Assembly (NCBI GenBank): GCA_034769895.1
Contig: CM068375.1
Coordinates: forward strand, 259,306,768 to 259,370,767
Reading direction: 5' to 3'
From: Magicicada septendecula
Lineage: Eukaryota; Arthropoda; Insecta; Hemiptera; Cicadidae
Length of the DNA: 64,000 bases
This document shows, piece after piece, positions 22,296 to 37,169 of this stretch (the first letter of the stretch is position 1; every line of letters starts with the position of its first letter). Position numbers and translations under genes: made by a program. The notes beneath the pieces were generated by a model that was not told where the DNA came from, did no database searches, and saw only the letters and a program-made list of their open reading frames with translations.

Positions 22296-24020
22296 TATAT
22301 ATATATATTGATAGTAAGAATAAGCAAGTCGAGAGTGACTTTTGCAGCTCATAATTTGTACAGAGAAACGAGTGAGAGAAATTTCACACGGTAATCCCCA
22401 AGCATACTCCCAGTACATTGCTGTCCCAAATAACATATATTTCCCCCAGCCGGTGTCTGTTTTAAGCGGCGGAGTATGTGACGATGTCATTAATTAAAAA
22501 TAAAATAATTAATAAATAGGTAATGTAAAAGCTGAGAAATTTAAAATTTTAATAAATCGCACATTTAAACTAATTTTTATTGCTATCATAAATCATAATA
22601 ATATTTAATAAAGAGTTTTAATAATAAAATAAAAGGAATGCAAGTGTACAGATAGGGAAACCCTTGTTAATTAACCCTGCATAGACATGCGCTAACCGGA
22701 ATTAACTTGAATACCGACCCCTAAACAAACTAATAATCCTTGAAAATTAATATTAAATAAATAAATAAACAAGACCACAGTAGTGTACTATAATGAAGTC
22801 TGTAATTAAGAAGATTTTTGGATAATTAAAAAAGTCAAACTTTAACCCCTTAAATAGAGGATAAATGTGGAACTATTTTGTTGCGACGCGTAAACTCCGC
22901 GCGATTAACTGACCCTTCCAAAATAGTAGAGAGTCGAGATGAACCGCTCGCGTAGAAAACACGCGCTTGAACCGTGTCTCAGAAAAAGACAGAATATTTG
23001 TATTTAGAAGACAGTTACAAGAATGTGTAGCAAAAGTATTGCCAAATTAATGTGGTAGTAGTCTAATTGTAAAAAACCGAAATGTATAAATAACTGTGTA
23101 AGGGATGACATCTCATTTGTTTAATTTTGTAAGACGTCTATGTTGTTTTAAATAATATGGTACGAGCTACCAAAAGTGAGAACTTTTATAAACAATAATG
23201 TGACGTGCGATTCTGCAACAAACAAGAACATTTACGGCACTTATACTACTGACGATGTTTAACTACAAGACTTCTGAGAACCTCCACGCTACTTCATTAT
23301 GAACTAACCACTTCAGGCACTTCAACAGGAAAGTTAACTCCACTTAAGATCAACCGCTGACGAACACCATAAGGATCAAGGACCCTGACTACGAGTAAAC
23401 TGATGGATATGGCAGGTGACACGGAGACTTGTTCTCCGTGATTAATTAAAATTGTAACCAATGAATTATTAAAGACAGTTGAAATGAAAAAATAGAAAGA
23501 CTTTAATGATAACCACTTTATAAGATGTAGTATGTTTTAGAATTCAAAATATTTGTAGTACAGAATAATGCTGATGTATATGTATAGCTTCACTGATACA
23601 AATTTTTAGATTGAGTCCATTCTTCAAATGGCCCCCCCAAATAGTATTATAGAATATAAATAAGCGAGCTTAACTCATAAACAAGTTGAAGGTCCCGGAT
23701 TCATGGATAATGCTAGCACTGATAAATCCATATGTTTTGGCCCCAGTTCTTTACAAAATCTGTTATAAATTGTAATCTTTTATTCAGAAACCCTTATATG
23801 GGAATATTTATGTAGAGCTGTTGTTGTAATGATTTAATAAAGAGATGTCGTTATTTTACACTAAAACAGTGAGTGAATAAATCATCAGACCCCCATGTAA
23901 AAGTTCCTTTAGTTATAACTACTGCTGGTTTATCTAGTAATTAAAAGTTGATTACGAGTATGGCAGCCCATGCAATTGATCAGAGGTAAGTATGCACAGG
24001 TTCCCGATGTTATAACGTAG

Positions 24021-25652
24021 GTGACACGTTATATTAGTTACGCATCACTCACCCTGACAGATCAAGAAAAGAAATACTCCGCATACGAATTAGAATGTTT
24101 AGCTATCGTTCTCGCTTTTGAGAAGTTCAAACCCTTTTTAGAACATAAGGAGTTTCTGTTAGAAACGGATAATCAAGCATTATCTTGGCTACTAAATCAC
24201 CCAAAACAGTTAGGTCGTATCGGAAGATGGGTATTAAGGTTAAATTGTTTCAAATTTAAAGTACAACATATTAGAGGCACCCAAAACGTAGTTGCCGATA
24301 CACTGTCACGTATGTTCCAGCCGACTAGTAAAACATACGAAAACAAGGAGAGTAGAGAAACGCCGATTATCAATACTTTAATTACCGATTTTCCTCTTGC
24401 ATTTACGGACTTAGCCCAGTATCAACAACAAGACCCCCGTTTAAGACCAATTATTGAACAACTCGATAAAGGAAATAAGTCAGAAAAATACATATTGGGT
24501 AAGAGAGTATTATGTTATAGAATAGCGAACGGAAAATATTTACGAATAATCCCCCCTGATATTATTAAACCTATGCTGATGGAATACTACCACTCTTCCA
24601 CCATTGGAGCACATATGGGAATAAATAAAAAAATACATCGAATTCGTAAAGAATATCACTGGGAAAATATGAACAGTGAGATAGCTAATTTCGTGAAAAG
24701 TGTAAGTTGTGTGCACTCAACAAACCAGCGAGAAACAGCCAAATAAGTCAATTAATCTCAGAAATTCCTGCTACCCCGTTCTCCAAAATTTATTTAGACT
24801 TTTCAGGACCCTACCCACGTTCTAAATCAGGAAATACAATGCTACTAATTTGCGTAGATTCTTTCAGCAAATTTGTCTGGATGTATCCCATGCGGCGAAC
24901 GTTAGCTTCGACCACAGTAAGTATATTACAGAATAGATTATTTAAAGAGTTCGGTACTCCCGTACATCTAGTGTCGGATAACGGAACCCAATTTAAGTCA
25001 AAGGAATTCAGGAACATGTGTTTCAAATTAGGAATAGACTACATTACCACTACAGAGTATCGTCCGCAAAAGTATATAGCTGAAAGGTATTTGCAAAACA
25101 TACAATCTGCTTTAATAGCCTACCATGCAAACGACCACACGTCTTGGGACCAGAACCTATCCTGGATACAATTCGCATTTAATTCAGCCTATCATGAAGG
25201 ACATTAGTCTACCCCATTCGAATTATTGTTTAAATAAAAACCTAACCACCCATTATCCACTAAGTGGAAAATACATGAGTTGCTACCCCTTGAAATTAGG
25301 TATAATTAGGGATAAAAATACAAAGAAAATCTGGAATGAAGCTCGCGCTAATTTACGAGCAAACTTAGCGAAATCACGGAAATATCACGAGCGAAATAAT
25401 AATAACAATGAAGTAAAGTACCAAATTGGTGACTTAGTAATGTATAAAACACACCCTACGAGTAGTGCAATCGATAAGACAACCTCCAAGCTATCATACC
25501 GATGGTGCGGTCCTTATCAAATTCTCAAACACTTAACTCCAGTAACTGTAGCCCTGTACGAACCCTCTACTCAAAAATATGTACGAAGAACACATATTTC
25601 GCAGATAAAGCGTTATCACAAAGAAGGAAATAGTAGAGTGCAAGCAAAATAA
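24021..25652 (+). pseudogene. Ty3/gypsy pol remnant, unit 5 (type B)
   Basis: A single G is missing at 24700/24701 relative to type A, so the frame leaves the zinc finger before its two Cys and ends at TAA 24744-24746. The DDE core continues in the next frame to TAG 25205-25207; a further TAA (25235-25237) follows in that frame, shared by units 5-12. The catalytic Glu context is QKYIAER rather than QGNIAER. The second Asp motif is SDNGTQF here only. The C-terminal domain ends at 25652. Confidence 0.87.
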
Positions 25653-25902
25653 ATGTAGTAAAAAGGTATATGTTTTGTACTCAACTGCTAAAGAGTACTT
25701 GACTAACAATTGGCTACCTAATCGTATAAATAGGTACGAGGCCTGATCAACCTTGAATCCTATTCATCAAAAGTAGAGCAAAGTGAGAAGTCAGCTGACA
25801 TCGAATATAAGTAATAATTAAGTAATAAATTACTTAAAGAGTAATTCTATAACAAGAGTAACTAACAAACTAAAGAAAAATCCGGTAGTAGTCGTAAGTA
25901 GT

Positions 25903-28900
25903 AGATTTAAGAAGAATTTAGTATGTTTACGATATATTTTATAATGTGTGAATTTTATGTAGTATAAGAATTAGTCTGTAAGGTATTGTATATATATATA
26001 TATATATATATATTGATAGTAAGAATAAGCAAGTCGAGAGTGACTTTTGCAGCTCATAATTTGTACAGAGAAACGAGTGAGAGAAATTTCACACGGTAAT
26101 CCCCAAGCATACTCCCAGTACATTGCTGTCCCAAATAACATATATTTCCCCCAGCCGGTGTCTGTTTTAAGCGGCGGAGTATGTGACGATGTCATTAATT
26201 AAAAATAAAATAATTAATAAATAGGTAATGTAAAAGCTGAGAAATTTAAAATTTTAATAAATCGCACATTTAAACTAATTTTTATTGCTATCATAAATCA
26301 TAATAATATTTAATAAAGAGTTTTAATAATAAAATAAAAGGAATGCAAGTGTACAGATAGGGAAACCCTTGTTAATTAACCCTGCATAGACATGCGCTAA
26401 CCGGAATTAACTTGAATACCGACCCCTAAACAAACTAATAATCCTTGAAAATTAATATTAAATAAATAAATAAACAAGACCACAGTAGTGTACTATAATG
26501 AAGTCTGTAATTAAGAAGATTTTTGGATAATTAAAAAAGTCAAACTTTAACCCCTTAAATAGAGGATAAATGTGGAACTATTTTGTTGCGACGCGTAAAC
26601 TCCGCGCGATTAACTGACCCTTCCAAAATAGTAGAGAGTCGAGATGAACCGCTCGCGTAGAAAACACGCGCTTGAACCGTGTCTCAGAAAAAGACAGAAT
26701 ATTTGTATTTAGAAGACAGTTACAAGAATGTGTAGCAAAAGTATTGCCAAATTAATGTGGTAGTAGTCTAATTGTAAAAAACCGAAATGTATAAATAACT
26801 GTGTAAGGGATGACATCTCATTTGTTTAATTTTGTAAGACGTCTATGTTGTTTTAAATAATATGATACGAGCTACCAAAAGTGAGAACTTTTATAAACAA
26901 TAATGTGACGTGCGATTCTGCAACAAACAAGAACATTTACGGCACTTATACTACTGACGATGTTTAACTACAAGACTTCTGAGAACCTCCACGCTACTTC
27001 ATTATGAACTAACCACTTCAGGCACTTCAACAGGAAAGTTAACTCCACTTAAGATCAACCGCTGACGAACACCATAAGGATCAAGGACCCTGACTACGAG
27101 TAAACTGATGGATATGGCAAGTGACACGGAGACTTGTTCTCCGTGATTAATTAAAATTGTAACCAATGAATTATTAAAGACAGTTGAAATGAAAAAATAG
27201 AAAGACTTTAATGATAACCACTTTATAAGATGTAGTATGTTTTAGAATTCAAAATATTTGTAGTACAGAATAATGCTGATGTATATGTATAGCTTCACTG
27301 ATACAAATTTTTAGATTGAGTCCATTCTTCAAATGGCCCCCCCAAATAGTATTATAGAATATAAATAAGCGAGCTTAACTCATAAACAAGTTGAAGGTCC
27401 CGGATTCATGGATAATGCTAGCACTGATAAATCCATATGTTTTGGCCCCAGTTCTTTACAAAATCTGTTATAAATTGTAATCTTTTATTCAGAAACCCTT
27501 ATATGGGAATATTTATGTAGAGCTGTTGTAGTAATGATTTAATAAAGAGATGTCGTTATTTTACACTAAAACAGTGAGTGAATAAATCATCAGACCCCCA
27601 TGTAAAAGTTCCTTTAGTTATAACTACTGCTGGTTTATCTAGTAATTAAAAGTTGATTACGAGTATGGCAGCCCATGCAATTGATCAGAGGTAAGTATGC
27701 ACAGGTTCCCGATGTTATAACGTAGGTGACACGTTATATTAGTTACGCATCACTCACCCTGACAGATCAAGAAAAGAAATACTCCGCATACGAATTAGAA
27801 TGTTTAGCTATCGTTCTCGCTTTTGAGAAGTTCAAACCCTTTTTAGAACATAAGGAGTTTCTGTTAGAAACGGATAATCAAGCATTATCTTGGCTACTAA
27901 ATCACCCAAAACAGTTAGGTCGTATCGGAAGATGGGTATTAAGGTTAAATTGTTTCAAATTTAAAGTACAACATATTAGAGGCACCCAAAACGTAGTTGC
28001 CGATACACTGTCACGTATGTTCCAGCCGACTAGTAAAACATACGAAAACAAGGAGAGTAGAGAAACGCCGATTATCAATACTTTAATTACCGATTTTCCT
28101 CTTGCATTTACGGACTTAGCCCAGTATCAACAACAAGACCCCCGTTTAAGACCAATTATTGAACAACTCGATAAAGGAAATAAGTCAGAAAAATACATAT
28201 TGGGTAAGAGAGTATTATGTTATAGAATAGCGAACGGAAAATATTTACGAATAATCCCCCCTGATATTATTAAACCTATGCTGATGGAATACTACCACTC
28301 TTCCACCATTGGAGCACATATGGGAATAAATAAAAAAATACATCGAATTCGTAAAGAATATCACTGGGAAAATATGAACAGTGAGATAGCTAATTTCGTG
28401 AAAAGTGTAAGTTGTGTGCACTCAACAAACCAGCGAGAAACAGCCAAATAAGTCAATTAATCTCAGAAATTCCTGCTACCCCGTTCTCCAAAATTTATTT
28501 AGACTTTTCAGGACCCTACCCACGTTCTAAATCAGGAAATACAATGCTACTAATTTGCGTAGATTCTTTCAGCAAATTTGTCTGGATGTATCCCATGCGG
28601 CGAACGTTAGCTTCGACCACAGTAAGTATATTACAGAATAGATTATTTAAAGAGTTCGGTACTCCCGTACATCTAGTGTCGGATAACGGACCCCAATTTA
28701 AGTCAAAGGAATTCAGGAACATGTGTTTCAAATTAGGAATAGACTACATTACCACTACAGAGTATCGTCCGCAAAAGTATAGAGCTGAAAGGTATTTGCA
28801 AAACATACAATCTGCTTTAATAGCCTACCATGCAAACGACCACACGTCTTGGGACCAGAACCTATCCTGGATACAATTCGCATTTAATTCAGCCTATCAT

Positions 28901-29607
28901 GAAGGACATTAGTCTACCCCATTCGAATTATTGTTTAAATAAAAACCTAACCACCCATTATCCACTAAGTGGAAAATACATGAGTTGCTACCCCTTGAAA
29001 TTAGGTATAATTAGGGATAAAAATACAAAGAAAATCTGGAATGAAGCTCGCGCTAATTTACGAGCAAACTTAGCGAAATCACGGAAATATCACGAGCGAA
29101 ATAATAATAACAATGAAGTAAAGTAACAAATTGGTGACTTAGTAATATATAAAACACACCCTACGAGTAGTGCAATCGATAAGACAACCTCCAAGCTATC
29201 ATACCGATGGTGCGGTCCTTATCAAATTCTCAAACACTTAACTCCAGTAACTGTAGCCCTGTACGAACCCTCTACTCAAAAATATGTACGAAGAACACAT
29301 ATTTCGCAGATAAAGCGTTATCACAAAGAAGGAAATAGTAGAGTGCAAGCAAAATAAATGTAGTAAAAAGGTATATGTTTTGTACTCAACTGCTAAAGAG
29401 TACTTGACTAACAATTGGCTACCTAATCGTATAAATAGGTACGAGGCCTGATCAACCTTGAATCCTATTCATCAAAAGTAGAGCAAAGTGAGAAGTCAGC
29501 TGACATCGAATATAAGTAATAATTAAGTAATAAATTACTTAAAGAGTAATTCTATAACAAGAGTAACTCACAAACTAAAGAAAAATCCGGTAGTAGTCGT
29601 AAGTAGT
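25903..29607 (+). repeat. Array unit 6 (type B)
   Basis: 3705 bp. (TA)n 25989-26013 (25 bp), LTR-like block 26182-27331, pol remnant 27726-29357. Private changes in the LTR-like block include gatacgag near 26864 and ggcaagtgac near 27117. Confidence 0.93.
27726..29357 (+). pseudogene. Ty3/gypsy pol remnant, unit 6 (type B)
   Basis: Carries the type-B deletion and stops, plus a private TAA at 29124-29126 that removes the GPY/F-type end of the C-terminal domain, and ATA for ATG shortly after. The residue three before the catalytic Glu is Arg instead of Ile (KYRAER). Confidence 0.87.
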
Positions 29608-29689
29608 AGATTTAAGAAGAATTTAGTATGTTTACGATATATTTTATAATGTGTGAATTTTATGTAGTATAAGAATTAGTCTGTAAGGT

Positions 29690-29732
<43 letters not shown>

Positions 29733-32700
29733 ATAGTAAGAATAAGCAAGTCGAGAGTGACTTTTGCAGCTCATAATTTGTACAGAGAAACGAGTGAGAG
29801 AAATTTCACACGGTAATCCCCAAGCATACTCCCAGTACATTGCTGTCCCAAATAACATATATTTCCCCCAGCCGGTGTCTGTTTTAAGCGGCGGAGTATG
29901 TGACGATGTCATTAATTAAAAATAAAATAATTAATAAATAGGTAATGTAAAAGCTGAGAAATTTAAAATTTTAATAAATCGCACATTTAAACTAATTTTT
30001 ATTGCTATCATAAATCATAATAATATTTAATAAAGAGTTTTAATAATAAAATAAAAGGAATGCAAGTGTACAGATAGGGAAACCCTTGTTAATTAACCCT
30101 GCATAGACATGCGCTAACCGGAATTAACTTGAATACCGACCCCTAAACAAACTAATAATCCTTGAAAATTAATATTAAATAAATAAATAAACAAGACCAC
30201 AGTAGTGTACTATAATGAAGTCTGTAATTAAGAAGATTTTTGGATAATTAAAAAAGTCAAACTTTAACCCCTTAAATAGAGGATAAATGTGGAACTATTT
30301 TGTTGCGACGCGTAAACTCCGCGCGATTAACTGACCCTTCCAAAATAGTAGAGAGTCGAGATGAACCGCTCGCGTAGAAAACACGCGCTTGAACCGTGTC
30401 TCAGAAAAAGACAGAATATTTGTATTTAGAAGACAGTTACAAGAATGTGTAGCAAAAGTATTGCCAAATTAATGTGGTAGTAGTCTAATTGTAAAAAACC
30501 GAAATGTATAAATAACTGTGTAAGGGATGACATCTCATTTGTTTAATTTTGTAAGACGTCTATGTTGTTTTAAATAATATGGTACGAGCTACCAAAAGTG
30601 AGAACTTTTATAAACAATAATGTGACGTGCGATTCTGCAACAAACAAGAACATTTACGGCACTTATACTACTGACGATGTTTAACTACAAGACTTCTGAG
30701 AACCTCCACGCTACTTCATTATGAACTAACCACTTCAGGCACTTCAACAGGAAAGTTAACTCCACTTAAGATCAACCGCTGACGAACACCATAAGGATCA
30801 AGGACCCTGACTACGAGTAAACTGATGGATATGGCAGGTGACACGGAGACTTGTTCTCCGTGATTAATTAAAATTGTAACCAATGAATTATTAAAGACAG
30901 TTGAAATGAAAAAATAGAAAGACTTTAATGATAACCACTTTATAAGATGTAGTATGTTTTAGAATTCAAAATATTTGTAGTACAGAATAATGCTGATGTA
31001 TATGTATAGCTTCACTGATACAAATTTTTAGATTGAGTCCATTCTTCAAATGGCCCCCCCAAATAGTATTATAGAATATAAATAAGCGAGCTTAACTCAT
31101 AAACAAGTTGAAGGTCCCGGATTCATGGATAATGCTAGCACTGATAAATCCATATGTTTTGGCCCCAGTTCTTTACAAAATCTGTTATAAATTGTAATCT
31201 TTTATTCAGAAACCCTTATATGGGAATATTTATGTAGAGCTGTTGTAGTAATGATTTAATAAAGAGATGTCGTTATTTTACACTAAAACAGTGAGTGAAT
31301 AAATCATCAGACCCCCATGTAAAAGTTCCTTTAGTTATAACTACTGCTGGTTTATCTAGTAATTAAAAGTTGATTACGAGTATGGCAGCCCATGCAATTG
31401 ATCAGAGGTAAGTATGCACAGGTTCCCGATGTTATAACGTAGGTGACACGTTATATTAGTTACGCATCACTCACCCTGACAGATCAAGAAAAGAAATACT
31501 CCGCATACGAATTAGAATGTTTAGCTATCGTTCTCGCTTTTGAGAAGTTCAAACCCTTTTTAGAACATAAGGAGTTTCTGTTAGAAACGGATAATCAAGC
31601 ATTATCTTGGCTACTAAATCACCCAAAACAGTTAGGTCGTATCGGAAGATGGGTATTAATGTTAAATTGTTTCAAATTTAAAGTACAACATATTAGAGGC
31701 ACCCAAAACGTAGTTGCCGATACACTGTCACGTATGTTCCAGCCGACTAGTAAAACATACGAAAACAAGGAGAGTAGAGAAACGCCGATTATCAATACTT
31801 TAATTACCGATTTTCCTCTTGCATTTACGGACTTAGCCCAGTATCAACAACAAGACCCCCGTTTAAGACCAATTATTGAACAACTCGATAAAGGAAATAA
31901 GTCAGAAAAATACATATTGGGTAAGAGAGTATTATGTTATAGAATAGCGAACGGAAAATATTTACGAATAATCCCCCCTGATATTATTAAACCTATGCTG
32001 ATGGAATACTACCACTCTTCCACCATTGGAGCACATATGGGAATAAATAAAAAAATACATCGAATTCGTAAAGAATATCACTGGGAAAATATGAACAGTG
32101 AGATAGCTAATTTCGTGAAAAGTGTAAGTTGTGTGCACTCAACAAACCAGCGAGAAACAGCCAAATAAGTCAATTAATCTCAGAAATTCCTGCTACCCCG
32201 TTCTCCAAAATTTATTTAGACTTTTCAGGACCCTACCCACGTTCTAAATCAGGAAATACAATGCTACTAATTTGCGTAGATTCTTTCAGCAAATTTGTCT
32301 GGATGTATCCCATGCGGCGAACGTTAGCTTCGACCACAGTAAGTATATTACAGAATAGATTATTTAAAGAGTTCGGTACTCCCGTACATCTAGTGTCGGA
32401 TAACGGACCCCAATTTAAGTCAAAGGAATTCAGGAACATGTGTTTCAAATTAGGAATAGACTACATTACCACTACAGAGTATCGTCCGCAAAAGTATATA
32501 GCTGAAAGGTATTTGCAAAACATACAATCTGCTTTAATAGCCTACCATGCAAACGACCACACGTCTTGGGACCAGAACCTATCCTGGATACAATTCGCAT
32601 TTAATTCAGCCTATCATGAAGGACATTAGTCTACCCCATTCGAATTATTGTTTAAATAAAAACCTAACCACCCATTATCCACTAAGTGGAAAATACATGA

Positions 32701-33324
32701 GTTGCTACCCCTTGAAATTAGGTATAATTAGGGATAAAAATACAAAGAAAATCTGGAATGAAGCTCGCGCTAATTTACGAGCAAACTTAGCGAAATCACG
32801 GAAATATCACGAGCGAAATAATAATAACAATGAAGTAAAGTACCAAATTGGTGACTTAGTAATGTATAAAACACACCCTACGAGTAGTGCAATCGATAAG
32901 ACAACCTCCAAGCTATCATACCGATGGTGCGGTCCTTATCAAATTCTCAAACACTTAACTCCAGTAACTGTAGCCCTGTACGAACCCTCTACTCAAAAAT
33001 ATGTACGAAGAACACATATTTCGCAGATAAAGCGTTATCACAAAGAAGGAAATAGTAGAGTGCAAGCAAAATAAATGTAGTAAAAAGGTATATGTTTTGT
33101 ACTCAACTGCTAAAGAGTACTTGACTAACAATTGGCTACCTAATCGTATAAATAGGTACGAGGCCTGATCAACCTTGAATCCTATTCATCAAAAGTAGAG
33201 CAAAGTGAGAAGTCAGCTGACATCGAATATAAGTAATAATTAAGTAATAAATTACTTAAAGAGTAATTCTATAACAAGAGTAACTCACAAACTAAAGAAA
33301 AATCCGGTAGTAGTCGTAAGTAGT
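29608..33324 (+). repeat. Array unit 7 (type B)
   Basis: 3717 bp. (TA)n 29694-29730 (37 bp), LTR-like block 29899-31048, pol remnant 31443-33074. Confidence 0.93.
31443..33074 (+). pseudogene. Ty3/gypsy pol remnant, unit 7 (type B)
   Basis: Type-B deletion and stops. Arg to Met in RNase H (WVLMLN, near 31658), a change also found in units 9, 10 and 12. Confidence 0.87.
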
Positions 33325-33406
33325 AGATTTAAGAAGAATTTAGTATGTTTACGATATATTTTATAATGTGTGAATTTTATGTAGTATAAGAATTAGTCTG
33401 TAAGGT

Positions 33407-33451
<45 letters not shown>

Positions 33452-36400
33452 ATAGTAAGAATAAGCAAGTCGAGAGTGACTTTTGCAGCTCATAATTTGT
33501 ACAGAGAAACGAGTGAGAGAAATTTCACACGGTAATCCCCAAGCATACTCCCAGTACATTGCTGTCCCAAATAACATATATTTCCCCCAGCCGGTGTCTG
33601 TTTTAAGCGGCGGAGTATGTGACGATGTCATTAATTAAAAATAAAATAATTAATAAATAGGTAATGTAAAAGCTGAGAAATTTAAAATTTTAATAAATCG
33701 CACATTTAAACTAATTTTTATTGCTATCATAAATCATAATAATATTTAATAAAGAGTTTTAATAATAAAATAAAAGGAATGCAAGTGTACAGATAGGGAA
33801 ACCCTTGTTAATTAACCCTGCATAGACATGCGCTAACCGGAATTAACTTGAATACCGACCCCTAAACAAACTAATAATCCTTGAAAATTAATATTAAATA
33901 AATAAATAAACAAGACCACAGTAGTGTACTATAATGAAGTCTGTAATTAAGAAGATTTTTGGATAATTAAAAAAGTCAAACTTTAACCCCTTAAATAGAG
34001 GATAAATGTGGAACTATTTTGTTGCGACGCGTAAACTCCGCGCGATTAACTGACCCTTCCAAAATAGTAGAGAGTCGAGATGAACCGCTCGCGTAGAAAA
34101 CACGCGCTTGAACCGTGTCTCAGAAAAAGACAGAATATTTGTATTTAGAAGACAGTTACAAGAATGTGTAGCAAAAGTATTGCCAAATTAATGTGGTAGT
34201 AGTCTAATTGTAAAAAACCGAAATGTATAAATAACTGTGTAAGGGATGACATCTCATTTGTTTAATTTTGTAAGACGTCTATGTTGTTTTAAATAATATG
34301 GTACGAGCTACCAAAAGTGAGAACTTTTATAAACAATAATGTGACGTGCGATTCTGCAACAAACAAGAACATTTACGGCACTTATACTACTGACGATGTT
34401 TAACTACAAGACTTCTGAGAACCTCCACGCTACTTCATTATGAACTAACCACTTCAGGCACTTCAACAGGAAAGTTAACTCCACTTAAGATCAACCGCTG
34501 ACGAACACCATAAGGATCAAGGACCCTGACTACGAGTAAACTGATGGATATGGCAGGTGACACGGAGACTTGTTCTCCGTGATTAATTAAAATTGTAACC
34601 AATGAATTATTAAAGACAGTTGAAATGAAAAAATAGAAAGACTTTAATGATAACCACTTTATAAGATGTAGTATGTTTTAGAATTCAAAATATTTGTAGT
34701 ACAGAATAATGCTGATGTATATGTATAGCTTCACTGATACAAATTTTTAGATTGAGTCCATTCTTCAAATGGCCCCCCCAAATAGTATTATAGAATATAA
34801 ATAAGCGAGCTTAACTCATAAACAAGTTGAAGGTCCCGGATTCATGGATAATGCTAGCACTGATAAATCCATATGTTTTGGCCCCAGTTCTTTACAAAAT
34901 CTGTTATAAATTGTAATCTTTTATTCAGAAACCCTTATATGGGAATATTTATGTAGAGCTGTTGTAGTAATGATTTAATAAAGAGATGTCGTTATTTTAC
35001 ACTAAAACAGTGAGTGAATAAATCATCAGACCCCATGTAAAAGTTCCTTTAGTTATAACTACTGCTGGTTTATCTAGTAATTAAAAGTTGATTACGAGTA
35101 TGGCAGCCCATGCAATTGATCAGAGGTAAGTATGCACAGGTTCCCGATGTTATAACGTAGGTGACACGTTATATTAGTTACGCATCACTCACCCTGACAG
35201 ATCAAGAAAAGAAATACTCCGCATACGAATTAGAATGTTTAGCTATCGTTCTCGCTTTTGAGAAGTTCAAACCCTTTTTAGAACATAAGGAGTTTCTGTT
35301 AGAAACGGATAATCAAGCATTATCTTGGCTACTAAATCACCCAAAACAGTTAGGTTGTATCGGAAGATGGGTATTAAGGTTAAATTGTTTCAAATTTAAA
35401 GTACAACATATTAGAGGCACCCAAAACGTAGTTGCCGATACACTGTCACGTATGTTCCAGCCGACTAGTAAAACATACGAAAACAAGGAGAGTAGAGAAA
35501 CGCCGATTATCAATACTTTAATTACCGATTTTCCTCTTGCATTTACGGACTTAGCCCAGTATCAACAACAAGACCCCCGTTTAAGACCAATTATTGAACA
35601 ACTCGATAAAGGAAATAAGTCAGAAAAATACATATTGGGTAAGAGAGTATTATGTTATAGAATAGCGAACGGAAAATATTTACGAATAATCCCCCCTGAT
35701 ATTATTAAACCTATGCTGATGGAATACTACCACTCTTCCACCATTGGAGCACATATGGGAATAAATAAAAAAATACATCGAATTCGTAAAGAATATCACT
35801 GGGAAAATATGAACAGTGAGATAGCTAATTTCGTGAAAAGTGTAAGTTGTGTGCACTCAACAAACCAGCGAGAAACAGCCAAATAAGTCAATTAATCTCA
35901 GAAATTCCTGCTACCCCGTTCTCCAAAATTTATTTAGACTTTTCAGGACCCTACCCACGTTCTAAATCAGGAAATACAATGCTACTAATTTGCGTAGATT
36001 CTTTCAGCAAATTTGTCTGGATGTATCCCATGCGGCGAACGTTAGCTTCGACCACAGTAAGTATATTACAGAATAGATTATTTAAAGAGTTCGGTACTCC
36101 CGTACATCTAGTGTCGGATAACGGACCCCAATTTAAGTCAAAGGAATTCAGGAACATGTGTTTCAAATTAGGAATAGACTACATTACCACTACAGAGTAT
36201 CGTCCGCAAAAGTATATAGCTGAAAGGTATTTGCAAAACATACAATCTGCTTTAATAGCCTACCATGCAAACGACCACACGTCTTGGGACCAGAACCTAT
36301 CCTGGATACAATTCGCATTTAATTCAGCCTATCATGAAGGACATTAGTCTACCCCATTCGAATTATTGTTTAAATAAAAACCTAACCACCCATTATCCAC

Positions 36401-37042
36401 TAAGTGGAAAATACATGAGTTGCTACCCCTTGAAATTAGGTATAATTAGGGATAAAAATACAAAGAAAATCTGGAATGAAGCTCGCGCTAATTTACGAGC
36501 AAACTTAGCGAAATCACGGAAATATCACGAGCGAAATAATAATAACAATGAAGTAAAGTACCAAATTGGTGACTTAGTAATGTATAAAACACACCCTACG
36601 AGTAGTGCAATCGATAAGACAACCTCCAAGCTATCATACCGATGGTGCGGTCCTTATCAAATTCTCAAACACTTAACTCCAGTAACTGTAGCCCTGTACG
36701 AACCCTCTACTCAAAAATATGTACGAAGAACACATATTTCGCAGATAAAGCGTTATCACAAAGAAGGAAATAGTAGAGTGCAAGCAAAATAAATGTAGTA
36801 AAAAGGTATATGTTTTGTACTCAACTGCTAAAGAGTACTTGACTAACAATTGGCTACCTAATCGTATAAATAGGTACGAGGCCTGATCAACCTTGAATCC
36901 TATTCATCAAAAGTAGAGCAAAGTGAGAAGTCAGCTGACATCGAATATAAGTAATAATTAAGTAATAAATTACTTAAAGAGTAATTCTATAACAAGAGTA
37001 ACTCACAAACTAAAGAAAAATCCGGTAGTAGTCGTAAGTAGT
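33325..37042 (+). repeat. Array unit 8 (type B)
   Basis: 3718 bp. (TA)n 33411-33449 (39 bp), LTR-like block 33618-34767, pol remnant 35161-36792. The leader has one C fewer in the cagacccc run near 35030 than its neighbours. Confidence 0.93.
35161..36792 (+). pseudogene. Ty3/gypsy pol remnant, unit 8 (type B)
   Basis: Type-B deletion and stops. Private Arg to Cys in RNase H (LGCIGR, near 35356, a CGT to TGT change). It keeps Arg at the WVLRLN position. Confidence 0.87.
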
Positions 37043-37124
37043 AGATTTAAGAAGAATTTAGTATGTTTACGATATATTTTATAATGTGTGAATTTTATGT
37101 AGTATAAGAATTAGTCTGTAAGGT

Positions 37125-37169
<45 letters not shown>

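Larger units (their letters stand above)
14803..25902 (+). repeat. Array unit 5 (type B), split by nested element I
   Basis: The unit is in two parts, 14803-14915 and 22296-25902, separated by the element at 14916-22295. The (TA)n tract is 14889-14915 on the left and 22296-22308 on the right, so the insertion lies inside the microsatellite. LTR-like block 22477-23626, pol remnant 24021-25652. This is the first type-B unit: it carries the one-base deletion in the integrase zinc-finger region seen in all later units. Confidence 0.92.
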
